DNA of 64,000 nucleotides from Heloderma charlesbogerti (taxonomy: Eukaryota; Chordata; Lepidosauria; Squamata; Helodermatidae): assembly GCA_026122225.1 (NCBI GenBank), contig JANEZZ010001513.1, positions 3,128,001 through 3,192,000 of the forward strand, read 5' to 3'. This document shows positions 34,161 through 45,537 of the stretch, in pieces (position 1 is the stretch's first letter; every line of letters starts with the position of its first letter). The notes below the pieces were generated by a model, which was not told the DNA's origin, made no database searches, and saw only the letters and a program-made list of their open reading frames with translations. The translations under genes were made by a program, and so were the position numbers.

Positions 34161-34551
34161 TAGGGATATCGGAGAAATCCACAACAGAGTTTGGATTTTC
34201 ATGAATCCAACCCATGGGTTCTGCAACAGACCAGCTTTTTCCCCATTGGATGGATTCTGTGGACTTGTAGACTGGTTTTCTAACTTTCCCAAATTTTATC
34301 TCATACAAAAATATGCAAAATAAAAAAGCCTGGCCAAAAATGTGCATTTCCTCTATAGGCTAAAGTGTGAACATGTGAATTTGGGGGGAATGTGTACATT
34401 TTGCACATGGGAATTTGTGCAGATACGAATTTGTGCAAATTTGGAAACAAAAATAAATCCCATTCAGTCAATGGGCAGATGACAGAATGAAAGGTGCCTG
34501 ACAATCTGCGAAACACAGATAGAATGGATTTTACACAATACATACATCCCA
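34161..34551. mobile_element. hAT-like MITE, TAGGGATG family
   Basis: Starts TAGGGATATCGGAGAAATCC and ends ACATACATCCCA. A subterminal hairpin GTTTGGATTTTCATGAATCC lies near the left end. Homologous to 4203-4647 throughout. It lies 30 bp after the BovB target duplication. Target duplication not convincing. Confidence 0.65.
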
Positions 34552-34598
34552 ACACTTGAAGAGTCTCTTGTGTAAAATGCATTACTGCTAGGTATGGG

Positions 34599-34806
34599 TA
34601 AGGATGTCAGAGAAATCCATTCAGGGCATGGAGTTCACTGAACTTCAGCACTTATACGTGGTGGGGGGGAAACCCCTCTGAGAAAAATGCCCAGATTTCA
34701 AGACAAAGGTCGTGGCTTGGATCGCAAATCCAAGCTGAAGCTGGGGGTGCCAGGGAAATCTGGCAAGCCCAAAATGGGCTGGATTTTCCCCCAATGGACA
34801 TTCCTA
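34599..34806. mobile_element. 208-bp hAT MITE nested in the terminus of another
   Basis: TAAGGATGTCAGAGAAATCC and TGGACATTCCTA are the ends. The flanks GGTATGGG (34591-34598) and GGGATGGG (34807-34814) match at 7 of 8. Removing the insert restores TAGGTATGGGTGAGAG, a typical start of the host element. A subterminal hairpin GAGTTCACTGAACTTC is present near the left end. Confidence 0.7.
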
Positions 34807-34929
34807 GGGATGGGTGAGAGTTTTGTATGGTTCATTTTTTATAAGAACTTACCAAAATTTGCATTTTTTTCCAGAAACAGAATGGAAAGAACTTGAGTTG
34901 TTGTTGTTTTGTTTTAAATTAAATGTGGG

Positions 34930-35003
34930 ATCATAGAATCATAGACTAGTAGGGTTGGAAGGGGCCTATAAGACCATCGAGTCCAACCCCCTGCTCAACG
35001 CAG
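34930..35003 (-). mobile_element. CR1 LINE 3' tip, antisense
   Basis: ATCATAGAATCATAGACTAG then GGGTTGGAAGGGGCCTATAA is the complement of the CR1 end. Only about 74 bp. Confidence 0.85.
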
Positions 35004-35044
35004 GAAGTGCCGGATGTACTAGTGAAACTGGAAATTCATTCATC

Positions 35045-35300
35045 CAGGCAGAAGGCTTCGAGTGCTTAGCTCTTAAAAGCCTGGGTTAGAATCCCTGTAT
35101 ATGAACTCATTCTTGTGGTGCTCCATTAGGGTCACCAGCTCTTTTTCTGACAGGTTCCTCATCTCCAACAGCTGCATGGCATGTAGGGACGACAACATGG
35201 TCTTCTTCATGCTGGGAATAGCTGCACCCATTGAATTTGGCCAGTGCAGATGGGTGACAGTGTTGTTGAGTTTGTTGTTTGATAAGAACTTGCCAAAATT
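35045..35300 (+). repeat. tRNA-like SINE-type segment inside the hAT-like element
   Basis: CTTCGAGTGCTTAGC and GGGTTAGAATCCC resemble A and B boxes. The same ~220-bp segment is present inverted at about 53085-53260, with a better B box (GGGTTCGAATTCC). It may be a SINE carried within, or captured by, the DNA element. Confidence 0.45.
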
Positions 35301-35393
35301 TGCAAATTTCTTCATACACAGGATGGAAAGAAGCTGAGATTAAACAAATTCAGATGTAGAAGAAAGTGAAGCTGACAGGTTTGTCTATCCCTA

Positions 35394-35765
35394 TCACTGT
35401 TTGCTGTCACACTAACGTGCTTCTCATACCATGCTACGAAAAAAGTAGCTTACATTCAAGGCTACCCTAAGTCAGGGAGTATTTGTCCATCATTTCATAC
35501 AGAATCTTTTTATTATAGAAAAACAATATAAAATAAAAAGCTGTAGTTTTTACAAAGCCAGCACAATGAAATTAAGTTAATATGACTACTGAGATCTGAA
35601 TATAGGTGATGAAATATATATCACGAATTCTTTTTAAAAAAATTGATTTTCTTTTACTTTTTCATGACATTCAGACTCAGCAAATGAATTCAAGAGCCCT
35701 GAAGAAATTTTGCATTCTGTTGTGCATTGCTCTTTCTGCATGGCAAGCACTGAGAAATGCATGCT
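35394..35765. other. Unassigned sequence
   Basis: AT-rich; nothing recognised. Confidence 0.35.
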
Positions 35766-35848
35766 ACAGATTTATTTATTTATTTATTTATTTATTTATT
35801 TCATTTCTATACCGCCCAATAGCCGAAGCTCTCTGGGCGGTTCACAAA
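35766..35848 (-). mobile_element. L2-like LINE tail, antisense
   Basis: ATTTATTTATTTATTTATTT then CTATACCGCCCAATAGCCGA and GAAGCTCTCTGGGCGG is the complement of the common 3' end AGCTTCGGCTATTGGGCGG, seen in sense at 56890-56940 and 61556-61612. Confidence 0.75.
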
Positions 35849-36461
35849 AACTAATTTTTTGCAAACAGATTTGCAAACAGAAAAAAATGGTATGAATCAC
35901 AAAGATGTGGTTCGACTTTCATTCAAGTGCTGTTTTTTTCTTCTTAAGACTTCCATCTAGTGTCTGATATCAAGAGACATTTGGAGTGTCCCCAGTGGTT
36001 ATAGGGTATTTCCATAGAGCTTGACATGTTAAAGTGAAAAATTTGCAAGGACAGTCACACCATCTGTCATCAGCTGGGTTTCCTGACACTTGAGGGCTGC
36101 TCTAAAATGGTCAGTAGACCCTAATGCAAAACAAAACCATTCACTTTGGCATTGCTTATATTTTGACTTCACTGTTAATCCTCCCCCCCACCCCCCCAAA
36201 GTTTTTTTTTTAAGAAAAAAAAAGAAAGTAGAAATGCAGCAAAGCAGAATTTCAGTGCTATCACTTCAGGATTAATTATCTAACAATCAAGGAACTGATT
36301 TCGAAATCTCCTGTGAGTTTAAATACATGCTTCATAAACAAAGATATCCTATTGATAGCTTTTTCTTAATGTTTTTACAAAAGTGAATAGAAATAGAATT
36401 TGCTGTGCTACAGAATTTCAGTTGCATGTCACTCAGCTGTTGTATTAACATCCAAAGTGAC
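35849..36461. other. Unassigned sequence
   Basis: Contains C-rich and A/T homopolymer runs at 36180-36230. No gene recognised. Confidence 0.35.
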
Positions 36462-36512
36462 TTGGCCATGAAGCTCATTGGGTGACTTTGGGCCAGTCAC
36501 TAATGTCAGTGA
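36462..36512 (+). mobile_element. MIR-type CORE-SINE fragment
   Basis: TTGGCCATGAAGCTCATTGG and GACTTTGGGCCAGTCACT match the middle of the SINE at 37022-37262. Confidence 0.65.
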
Positions 36513-36525
36513 TTGACACTGACTT

Positions 36526-36617
36526 AAGGCTGTAATCCTATACACACTTCCCTGGGAATAAGTCCAATTGAACTTAATGGAGCTTACTTCTGAATAGACA
36601 TGTATAGGACTGCACTG
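36526..36617. repeat. ~90-bp palindromic interspersed repeat
   Basis: The left arm AATCCTATACACACTTCCC and right arm GACATGTATAGGACTGCA are inverted around CAATTGAACTTAATGGAGC. The same family occurs at 13307-13341, 48936-49078, 56278-56340, 61612-61682 and 63290-63500. Probably a very short MITE. Confidence 0.6.
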
Positions 36618-37021
36618 GAAATCTAGGAATAAAAACAAGTCTAAGTACTCCTTGTCACAAAAACTCTTCGATAAGGATGTTTGAACACATTCAAAACATA
36701 GGACAATATTTAGTGTTAAACATACAGTAAGATAGTTCTGTTGATTTTTCAGATAGTCCAAGCCTTGGTTTTTAGATAAACAATGTCCTTTCCCCACACA
36801 AAGGATGGTGGGAGAATACAGATGTGTTATTATGGGTGTGCAGATTTGATTTTTGCTTTTAAAACTAAGAACAGCACATGCAGACTCTAGTATAGGCGAG
36901 AGGAAAATATAGAGCTTACAATTAAAATGGGTAGATATCACAACAGGGTAGGGGATTGCTGCAGCAGAAGAGAACCCTTGCTGATGTTCATTAGTTTTCC
37001 TCTCTCACAAATTTAAGACTA
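36618..37021. other. Unassigned sequence
   Basis: Nothing recognised. Confidence 0.35.
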
Positions 37022-37262
37022 TGAGAGCCAGTAGGGTACAGTAGTTAGAATGCTGGACTGGGACTGGGGAGAACTGGGTTCTAGTCCCCACTCAGCCATG
37101 GAGCCTACTGGGTGACTTTGGGCCAGTCATTGACTCTCAGCCTAACCTACCTCACAGGGTTGTTATGAGGATAAAACTGACAGGAGGAGGATGCCTATGT
37201 AAACCACCTTGGGTTCCCTGAAAGAGGGAAAAAGGGTGGATACAGATATAATAATAAATACA
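37022..37262 (+). mobile_element. MIR-type CORE-SINE, near full length
   Basis: Head GAGAGCCAGTAGGGTACAGT with B-box GGGTTCTAGTCCC, core CAGCCTAACCTACCTCACAG and 3' end CACCTTGGGTTCCCTGAAAG, closing in an ATAATAAATA tail. Confidence 0.87.
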
Positions 37263-38689
37263 TAGGATAAATACATGTGTGTTCCTTTCATAGTAGTACA
37301 GTAGGGAGTACTAAAATTACTGGAAAAAATAATGCATTTTAAAACTTTTCTCTCTAAAAATTCCTGCAAACTAGTGAAGGCGTGAGGGGAAAAGGTTCGT
37401 CATTTCTCACCAATGCTGTTACGAGTACTAGCCAATAGGTGCCTATGACAGTCACACAATCACAGTAGCGCTCAGAACTGAAATGGACAAACTAGGAGGG
37501 GAGAATGCATTTCCCCAGGAGCAACGTATTGTGACTGAGATGCCAGTAAATGCAACTTTCTACGGCAGATGAAAAGACCTTGGATCCTTTGTAGCAACTT
37601 ACCACTGGCCACTGTTGCCCAATAAAATGACCCACCAATTTGTGTCGTCACTCCAGTAACAGGTGGTGTCAATATTATATCTCAAAATATAAGTCAAAGC
37701 TAACTTGCTTGTCTCAGGATGCCAAAAACTACTCGAGGTGATAATGTGCTATTCATTCATATTAAAAGGATTGTATTTAAAGATAATTCAGTGCTTATGG
37801 AAGGAATTGGGGATGCAGAAGGGAATGACAAAAATCCAAAGAACAAGAAATATTTTCTGCTCTGTGGTGTTTGGAAATCAAGGACTAATAAAACACATGT
37901 CCTTGTTTCTAACCATTCAATTATTAGCAGATGGTCAGCCATTGTCAGAAACGCATTCACATATAGGAATCTTTTTTTTTTTAACCATAATCTATCATTT
38001 TTCCTGCTAATAAACAAAGGTTTGAAATGACCTAAGGGTCAATTCTTCCTTCAGTACACACAAATACTCTTGATGAGAAAGGGAATTACATATATCTGGA
38101 ATGGTGAATAAATCCCTTAGGATCGAGCTTTGCTTTCAGCTGTGTACCTCATCTCAAGAATAAGTCAATCATCTACATGGCTCACTCTGCCTCCTCTCTC
38201 ATATGTTTAATTCCACTGAGATATTTGGCTAAGCATAAATCCCAAGCTTTGCTGCTCTTGATTGATATACGAAACTTCAGCTATCTGAGTTTCATGTAAA
38301 GGCTACGAAACTGAGACATCTTAACATTTAGGGGAAGTATTTTAAAAGGCAGAACAATGTGAATCTACGAATCTTGGCCAAACGGGCATAGAACATCAAA
38401 ACGTGGATGATACCATTTGATTAATATCTATTTTGAGCCTCTAGGTAAATGAAATCCAATTCAAAACCACCACCAGTAAATGTGATTGTGCTTTTAAAGC
38501 ATGGGCAGGTGTCACCCCCAGTCCTCCTGCTTCTATTAAGAGCACTACAAGGCATGGCTACTTTTGGCCTCAACACTAAGTTGTAGATACATTTCACAAG
38601 AAAAGGAAGGCCCATGTAGCTGGTTGAAGAGCTCTGCTTACCTGCTGGCTGATAAGCCTGCTTACCAAGGCTGTTTTCTCAGATGCCTT
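37263..38689. other. Unassigned sequence
   Basis: No gene or repeat family recognised over 1.4 kb. Overlapping open frames at 37705-38030 on both strands have no domains. Confidence 0.4.
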
Positions 38690-38948
38690 TAAAAGAGGCC
38701 TGCCCAATACTCAGCTGTGCAGGTTCTGCATACCAAGAGTTGGGGGACCAAACATCCTGGATCAATGGAGGCACACTGTAATAGGTCATAGGAGGAAATG
38801 TGGCCAGCCACAGTTTTATTGATATGATTTGATTTTCAATATTTAATTTTTTATTCTTTTGTATTTTGATTTTCTTTACTGTTCATCACTTGGGAATCTT
38901 TTTTAGATATAGAGTGGTTTATAAATGTTGTAAATAAATAAATAAAAT
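38690..38948 (+). mobile_element. L2-like LINE 3' end
   Basis: AAAAGAGGCCTGCCCAATAC is followed by a T-rich untranslated region, then TTCATCACTTGGGAATC and GAGTGGTTTATAAATGTTG and an AAATAAATAAAT tail, the form of an L2-type end. Confidence 0.6.
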
Positions 38949-39963
38949 TGAAGTATCATACTGTCCTTATATCTAAACTGGGACATGTGGAGTAGAAAAA
39001 AATGTGTCAGTGGGGTGACCTATGTTATGAACTGTCTCTCCTCATATTGGGCTGCCGCTCTTTTTCTGGAGCACCTGTGTATGAATGTGAAATAAGCAGT
39101 GATGGACAAGGACTTCAATCCATCTAAAAAACCACACAGCAGCCAAGATTGTGTGTGTGTTGTCCAACTCAAATTTTCAGGTTATCAGATTATAGATAGT
39201 AGTACCCACATCTGTTATGCGCTGATATTGGGCAAGAGAGTGAGAAGGCTGAATCCAGCTCCAAGCTCTCCCTTTCCATCCTCCAAACACATGGTCTCCA
39301 TTATTTCTGATAGTCCAAATGAGGCTGGTTGCTTAGAACCTGGATGGGCCCTTTCTGGTGGTAGAAATCCAGAGTGTTCATTACTGCCTTTGTTTGAGGA
39401 TGAATGAAAAACTGAACCAAATTGATCCCACTTGGTCCAATTTTTAACATCATGAAATGAATGTTATAGGAGATGAATGGGTTGGAGCTAGATTCGGGCC
39501 TCCCATTCATGCCCATTCATTTTATTTGGGAATGAGGGAGGCTTAGCTTCTCTGGCAGCAGAAGTGGTAGGAGCTGTCTTCTCCTTCTCCTTCTCCTCCT
39601 CTTCCTCCTCTGTTTTGCTACTGTAAGCAAGAGAAGCTGGCTTCTGTGGTCACTCCTGGCAGCTGCCATTTTGTGTTTCCCACAATGTCCAAGACATTCT
39701 TGCAAAAACAAAATGGTGGTCACCAGAAGCAGTTGAAGGAGAAAGCTCCTTCCATTGTTCATGGCAGCAAAACAAATACTGTCCAATGTAAGTTAGCTCC
39801 TCCTTCTCCTGCTGCTGCTATCAACAAAACATTGGAAGGAAGGAGAATAGTGTGCATACTGAAACAAAAACTAAATTAAATACAAGATAAATGAGGCTAT
39901 TGATGATGAAACAAACACCATCATTAAATGATTTTTTTTTTTTTGGCGTGCCCTTATAATAAC
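38949..39963. other. Mostly unassigned; (CTC/TTC)n near 39575-39612
   Basis: A pyrimidine run CTTCTCCTTCTCCTTCTCCT is present; a T13 run lies near 39931. No gene recognised. Confidence 0.4.
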
Positions 39964-40409
39964 TAGGCATGGACAAATCTGTCAATTTCAGTTTCTCTCC
40001 ATTTCAATTGTTCCAATGTTAAATTCAGTCTGTCCTGAACTTTTGAGAATTTCTAGCAATCTTAAATTTGGTTCATCCCAAACATTGATATTTAGGGTTT
40101 AAGTTTGGGTGAAAATTCATCAGCATTTTTCTGCATGTTTCTCCTAATACATACATTTTGCATGCATTTTTGGCTAATATAGACATTTTTTTTTGCAAGC
40201 AATTTTAACACAATGCATTTTTGAACATTGTTTTCCCTAATATACACATTTGTGTATGAATTTTGGGATTGAGGAACTCCACTGCAAAATTTGAAGAACT
40301 GCACATTCTGAAGGATAGCGGAGTTCTGGTTCGCATCGTGGTTTGAAACAGCGAAATCAGGTAGGCATGCATTCCAATGCAAACTGGATTAATTTCTCCC
40401 CCATCCATA
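39964..40409. mobile_element. hAT-like MITE, GACAAATCTGTC subtype
   Basis: Starts TAGGCATGGACAAATCTGTC and ends TTTCTCCCCCATCCATA. It is the reverse orientation of the element at 46337-46767, with which it shares the ACAAATG/CATTTGT-rich middle and the AAACTGGATTAATTTCTCC end. Target duplication not clear. Confidence 0.65.
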
Positions 40410-40427
40410 ACTGCAACACATGGCCTG

Positions 40428-41140
40428 TTGTCAGGCCCCCACTGGACATTTCTCCCTCCTCAGAAGAGCCAGAATCCCCAGCAACTGCCAAGGCACAAGA
40501 CCTGCCAGGGTTATGTGTAATGCCCACCCAGGACTACCCCTGCAGGAGGAGGGCCATCCATTTTGGCAGCAGGAGAGGAAAGATCCCCAAGATCCCCAAG
40601 CCCTTGGGAGTGGTGTAGATGGAAGGGGCAGGACAGACTCCTCAAGCCCAGGAGAGGACTCCTCAGGAGTAAGGGAGCACCTCAGGAGTAGGGGGCTGTA
40701 CTCATGAGGAGACTCTTTTCGGAAGCTACGAACAAGGCGCAGCTGGATCCTCAGCTTAACAACAGCAGCTGGGAGCAGGAGGAGTTGCTTGCTGGAAACA
40801 ACATCTGTCCTATTGTTCTGGCTCCAGCGCTTGGATTCCTAGTTCTCATTTGGACTGAACCTCTTGTGAATAACCCCAGGTTGCCTTTTAACTACGCTGC
40901 CTGCCTGGACCTTGTCAGCTGTGGTGTCTCACCTAACTCCCGCTTGGACTGGATGTCTCATGGGACTGTCTACTGACCACTCTCCCTACCTGAACCCTGC
41001 TAGTTGTGGTCCCTCAGTCCCGTTGCTGGCTTCACACCGATCTGTCTTGCCTCTGCTCTGTCTTGATTTGTGTGGCACTCCCAAGGACCTTGGTCAGTCA
41101 GCCCTGAACCTTGGGAAAACAGGCCCCTGTGCCATCATAA
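40428..41140 (+). repeat. Possible solo LTR of a Gypsy-type retrotransposon
   Basis: The segment begins TGTCAGGCCCCCACTGG and ends GTGCCATCATAACA, a TG...CA frame of about 713 bp, with a CT-rich second half. No matching 5-bp duplication, primer-binding site or coding region is visible, so this is tentative. It resembles 17860-18470 loosely. Confidence 0.3.
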
Positions 41141-41382
41141 CAGCTAGTTCCAGCCTGAGAGGCAAACTGGATGTGAGTGAATCAGATCCCTATGTTCAAA
41201 TCTGGAAATGCCACACTCACCTGGAAAGCAGTGGTGGGGGTCTGATTTAAATAGTGGCAGGGCAAGTGCAGAACAGACCCCCACTTCACCCCTCTACTAA
41301 GCTGCCAGTTCCCCCTCTCCCCAATTAGGTTTTTTTCATAGCCAGAACTGAGAGAAAAGTACCTGGGGAGAGGGGTTACAAG

Positions 41383-41782
41383 CATGGATGTATGAGAATT
41401 TCATCTCTGTTCACAAGTCATGTGAACATGTGCTATCACAATCCCAAACATGAATGTGAGCAAGAGCAGGTTTTTTTGTTTTTTTCTTTAGAAATGGTCA
41501 CAAATTCCAAAGTTTGCAACCACATTATGCACGTATTTTTTAAAAGGCATACTTTGAAATTAAAAATATATATGCAGCTTTGCACTTTAGTCAATGGAGG
41601 GAAAGTTCCTACCTTTGAAAAATATGCACAGAGCCTGCTTTCCCCATTCAAAATGCACCCTTTTCTTGTTTGAACAAGCTGAGAAACAGGTTGAAAATGA
41701 ACATGGGAGCAAGCCAAAATGAGCTTCAGTGGTCTTTGGAGAATTTAGGCGAGCTTGAAAATCACTTGTTCTCCCATCTCTA
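41383..41782. mobile_element. 400-bp hAT-like MITE with near-perfect target duplication
   Basis: Ends CATGGATGTATGAG and TTCTCCCATCTCTA are inverted. Flanks GTTACAAG (41375-41382) and GTTGCAAG (41783-41790) match at 7 of 8. The interior is AT-rich and unrelated to the other TAGGGATG elements. No coding capacity. Confidence 0.72.
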
Positions 41783-41790
41783 GTTGCAAG

Positions 41791-43276
41791 TTCGTAAGCC
41801 ACAGGAGGGACCGACATTCCTTACTTAGTGCTCCTTTTGCTGCTGAAGTTGAGAACCCACCCACCTCAGCTTTCTGTGTCCAAGAGATTTAAACTAAATT
41901 GCCCCCCTTATAATTGGTGTCGTTGCGGTAACAACGCACAAGACAGCACAATAGTGCACCGTAACTGCTGTGCTCATGTGAATTCTGCACAACAAATGGA
42001 TAAAGTCTGTCCTTATTCCCTGGCTGTAGAAGTATTAAATGCTGGTAAAGTCCTGGTTTGGGGATATACAATAACCTGATGCAACCTAACTGCTTAACCA
42101 TTTTCTTTCTTGTAAAGCTAGATGAGGCTTTTGCACGAACAGTGGTTGTGCGTAGGTGTATTTCCTAGAGACACTGTGCGTCTCATGCTTCTCATTAAAT
42201 TAGCATTCCCTAATCATTCCCTGACTCCAAATAAATAATTATAGACCAGGATAGAATAACTATTCAGATAATCAGTGGTGCAGAATTTTAGACTCTGGAC
42301 TTAATGGTCTTATTGGGGGCAGGGTTTTAGACAGTCCTGTGAATTTAGTTCTGAAGCACGCAAGCAACATTTCTCTGACCCCCAGCCACCATTCCATGCT
42401 TTGGAACTGATTCTACATTCCCGATGTGCTTCAACAACAGCAAAACTGTTTGCCAAATCTGATTTTTCTTTTTAAAAAAAATAATACTCTGCTCTGAGCA
42501 TGCGCAATTCTGCCTTTCCAACTCATGTAAATCATAGCGCCATCACGACTACGGGAATAGAAGAGAACTTGCTTCTGCATCTGCATGGTTATATGGGGGC
42601 CCCTTGGGCTGCAGAGCCCTGCACTTTGGCCCCAAGGTCCAACCCTACCTGCACCGCTGCAGATAACCCATAGAACTTCAGGGATAGAGAGACAAAGATG
42701 TAATCCACTGAGCACTGCTACTAGGGAGGCGTCAGTGAAATGGATGGGGATACGTAGGCAGGCAGCGGTGTTTGGTGTACAGCAGACATGCTGCTATCAG
42801 TATGTTTCAGACAACAGTGTACCCAGTAAGGGTCATAAGCATAAACTATGTGGAAGAGACTAGCAGGGAGCCCATTTTGTGCTTCAAAGGCAGACAGCAA
42901 TAACTTGAATGAAGGAAAAAACATAACCTCCTTTCAGCTATAGTGCTTATTATGTTCTGAACATTGGTCACTTATCTTCAAAGGAAGAGTGTCCAACCTG
43001 CCTGCCTAGGTCACAGCTACAAACAAGAAAAATCTGTGAAAACTCCAGCAAGGTATAATTTAGCAGCATTCCCTGTGCCCTTGCAGCGCTCTGTGACCTG
43101 CTGGAATTGTCATCTTAATCGCTTCTTTCTTATAAGAAGCAGCATTTTCTCTGAAGTTTCCCTCCGTAGCGTTAGGCTAACGAATATTAATGAGAGTTTT
43201 CTGGCAGCATAACTAGAAGCAAGCAAGAACTGTGAAACAAACCCAGAGAGTTTCTCACACATAAGCAGTACAATAA
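41791..43276. other. Unassigned; possible conserved stretch 43060-43220
   Basis: No repeat is recognised. Around 43100-43205 the sequence (CTTCTTTCTTATAAGAAGC, TAGCGTTAGGCTAACG, AATATTAATGAGAG) has short palindromes and TAAT words. Candidate conserved element only. Confidence 0.25.
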
Positions 43277-43294
43277 GTGTGTGTGTGTGTGCGC
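43277..43294. repeat. Short (TG)n run
   Basis: About eight TG units followed by CGCG. Confidence 0.85.
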
Positions 43295-44288
43295 GTGAAG
43301 TCATCACACATGACAATTACATGTGATTTACATGGTCTGCAGTTAGGAAATTAATAGTTTGAAATGGTCCTCGACCCGCCACCCCCAAGAATGACAGCAA
43401 GTCGCTCACATGAAAATACTTTTAACTGGTATTATCATTGGGCATTTAACTTCCTGACAACTTGAGCTTTTAAATGAATAAGAAAATAAATAAGGAAGCT
43501 GGGAAGTTCCTTAAAAGCACAAAACTTGACTATTTGAATGGTCAGTGCCAATCTGTAAAACTTGGATTCCAAAGGAGAACATTTGAACACACATTTCCTA
43601 CACGTTAAGAAGATTCCAATTACACATCAGAAAACAAGAATCTTCCTAGTGCCAAAGAGGAATATCATGTCTTCCATTATGACATCAAAAGACTGATTTT
43701 TCTCACATTAGAGAAGGAACAGGATTGCTTCAACTAGCTATTCTCACTTGAAAGCAAGGCTTCATACATGCCAAATGCACCTAGTCGTACTCTCTTCTTC
43801 AAACGTACCAAAAGTGCCACGGCAAGGTTAATAACAGGTTCTGCTATGCTACAAAATTGCTTTCAGGGATGAGATGTAAAATTTTACCTCAGGCACCGCA
43901 GATTCGCAACCACCTTATGGACATCAGAAGGTCCCTGAAAACCTGTCCAAGCCACAAGTTACATTTTAATGTTTGTTAAATCATGACCATGATTAGATTC
44001 GTTAGGAGATTACTTCAAGCAATAATCTTCTAATTTGGCTTGTTCATTATCCCACCACACAGACAATGTTCAGAATGCAGCATGCAATGTATGTATATTT
44101 GCTTCTGTGAGAATGACAAGCTAAATATAAAGTTGCCAGTGAATTGTAGTAGGAGAACTTGTTATAGGAATTTCTGTAGATGTGTTTATAACCTGCTGAA
44201 GAAGGTTATATTTTTATTTAAATCTTTAAATAAAAATAGGCCAAAATGTTTTGGGCTTTTTACAAATAAAATTTTTGTTGCCGCACCT
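43295..44288. other. Unassigned sequence
   Basis: No gene or repeat recognised over 1 kb. TTTATTTAAATCTTTAAATAAA near 44212-44235 is a short palindrome. Confidence 0.35.
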
Positions 44289-44804
44289 TGAGATGTTTCT
44301 CTCTATTTTTGAGACCATTCCGTAGCCACTACGGTTGGTGGAGAAATCTGCTGCAGACTCAAATAAGGCTGGATTCTCAAGAATCCAACCTGTGAAATCT
44401 GCAGTGGACCAACCCCACTCCCCTCTAAGTCCATCAGCTTTCCCCGCAGGGCAGCTCTCTTCCATTCTAAATGGCACGATCAGCTAATGGCAGCTGCCAT
44501 TAGCCAATCACGGGAAAAATACAGCCATAAATTGCGTAGTCTATGGCATTTGTGGCCATAAAGAACTTCCTTCTATGTAAATTGTGGCATAAATGGCCAC
44601 AATTTACATAGAAGGAAGTGCTTTACAGTTGCAAATGCCATAAACTAAGCAATTTATGGCTGCATTTTTCCCATGATCGGCCATTAGCCGCTTGCACCAT
44701 TTAGAATGGAGGAGAGCTGCCCCGCGAAATCTGACAGTTGTAGTGAGGCTCCGGGGAAATCCGGAGGGCCCCAAGCAGCCCAGATTTCCTCACTGTGGAT
44801 CCCT
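44289..44804. mobile_element. Foldback element with a 23-bp perfect central stem
   Basis: Near the left is the hairpin CCGTAGCCACTACGG and GGTGGAGAAATCTGC; the left part aligns with 34161-34230 (GGATTCTCAAGAATCCAACC). The core is a large inverted repeat: 44438-44474 pairs with 44697-44728. The centre is a 23-bp perfect stem (44566-44588 with 44596-44618) with a 7-nt loop. GCTAATGGCAGCTGCCATTA begins a perfect 22-bp palindrome at 44483-44504. Its mirror partner on the right is partly lost. Boundaries approximate; target duplication absent. Confidence 0.65.
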
Positions 44805-44877
44805 CCCCCCCCCAGGACAAGACTTTGGGGGTTTCGTATATTCCTAGTGGCCATGGATGCTTGGTGTGCTTTGAAGG

Positions 44878-45241
44878 TATAGGGCAGAATCCAACAGTGA
44901 CCTCCCACAAGTGGCCAGCCCCAGCAATTCCATTCCACAAGCAGCACCCACCAAAAGCACAACGGAGATGTAGTGCTTCTGGGGGCAACCCAAAATGAGT
45001 GGAAATGCTCGTTTCTGGAATGGGGAAGGTTGGTGGCACTTACATAAGGGAGCTCTGCTAACTCCCTGTTCCAGAAACAAGCATTTCTGCTGATTTGGGG
45101 CCTGGCTCCCTGAAGCACTGAATCTATTGCGCAAGCAGTGGTGCCCAATTGCACAATGGAATTGGCAGGGCTGGCCGCTCATGAAATGGAAGCTGTGGTG
45201 GGTCCTGTTCATGGGCAGGCAGCATTGGATACTGCCCATAG
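44878..45241. mobile_element. Second, distinct foldback element
   Basis: Ends TATAGGGCAGAATCCAA and TTGGATACTGCCCATAG are inverted repeats (about 14 of 17). Inside, AGTGGCCAGCCCCAGCAATT pairs with AATTGGCAGGGCTGGCCGCT, and TGGAAATGCTCGTTTCTGGA pairs with CCAGAAACAAGCATTTCTGC, so the element is palindromic over most of its length. No coding sequence. Confidence 0.65.
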
Positions 45242-45537
45242 TCTTCCACTCCCTGGCTTACCTGTGAAAGCACAATGGAACACATTGGATTTTCATTCCC
45301 AGTTGCAGCAGTCAAGTTGAGTTTCCTGGTCAGTGTTAGCGCCTGGAGTTTTGAGGGTAAATTAGACAAGACGCCATTCATACCTTTGGCAATTGCAGGG
45401 ACACCTTTTTAAAAGTCAATAGCAGGCATGTAGGGAGGATGTTTCAGATCAGGAACATGGCCTGGTACCTAGGAAGGCTTTAACCCTTTGTCCCTGTTGG
45501 GTTCCCAAGCCAGACAGGAGGCCTCATGCCTGCTCTT
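45242..45537. other. Unassigned sequence
   Basis: Nothing recognised. Confidence 0.3.

Larger units (their letters stand above)
34589..35393. mobile_element. Larger hAT-like element interrupted by a smaller one and a CR1 fragment
   Basis: The left end TAGGTATGGG continues after the inner element as TGAGAGTTTTGTATGG, and the right end is GACAGGTTTGTCTATCCCTA (35393). Flanks ATTACTGC and ATCACTGT agree at 6 of 8. A related inverted element is at 52995-53290. The segment TATAAGAACTTACCAAAATT (about 34840) recurs as GATAAGAACTTGCCAAAATT near 35281, an internal duplication. No transposase. Confidence 0.55.

Noticed and set aside
39517..39786. Arg-rich 89-residue open frame
   Set aside because: The Arg run is encoded by the complement of a CTCCTT microsatellite.
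44684..45239. Overlapping 112-156-residue minus-strand open frames
   Set aside because: They cross the boundary between two foldback elements and have no recognisable domain.
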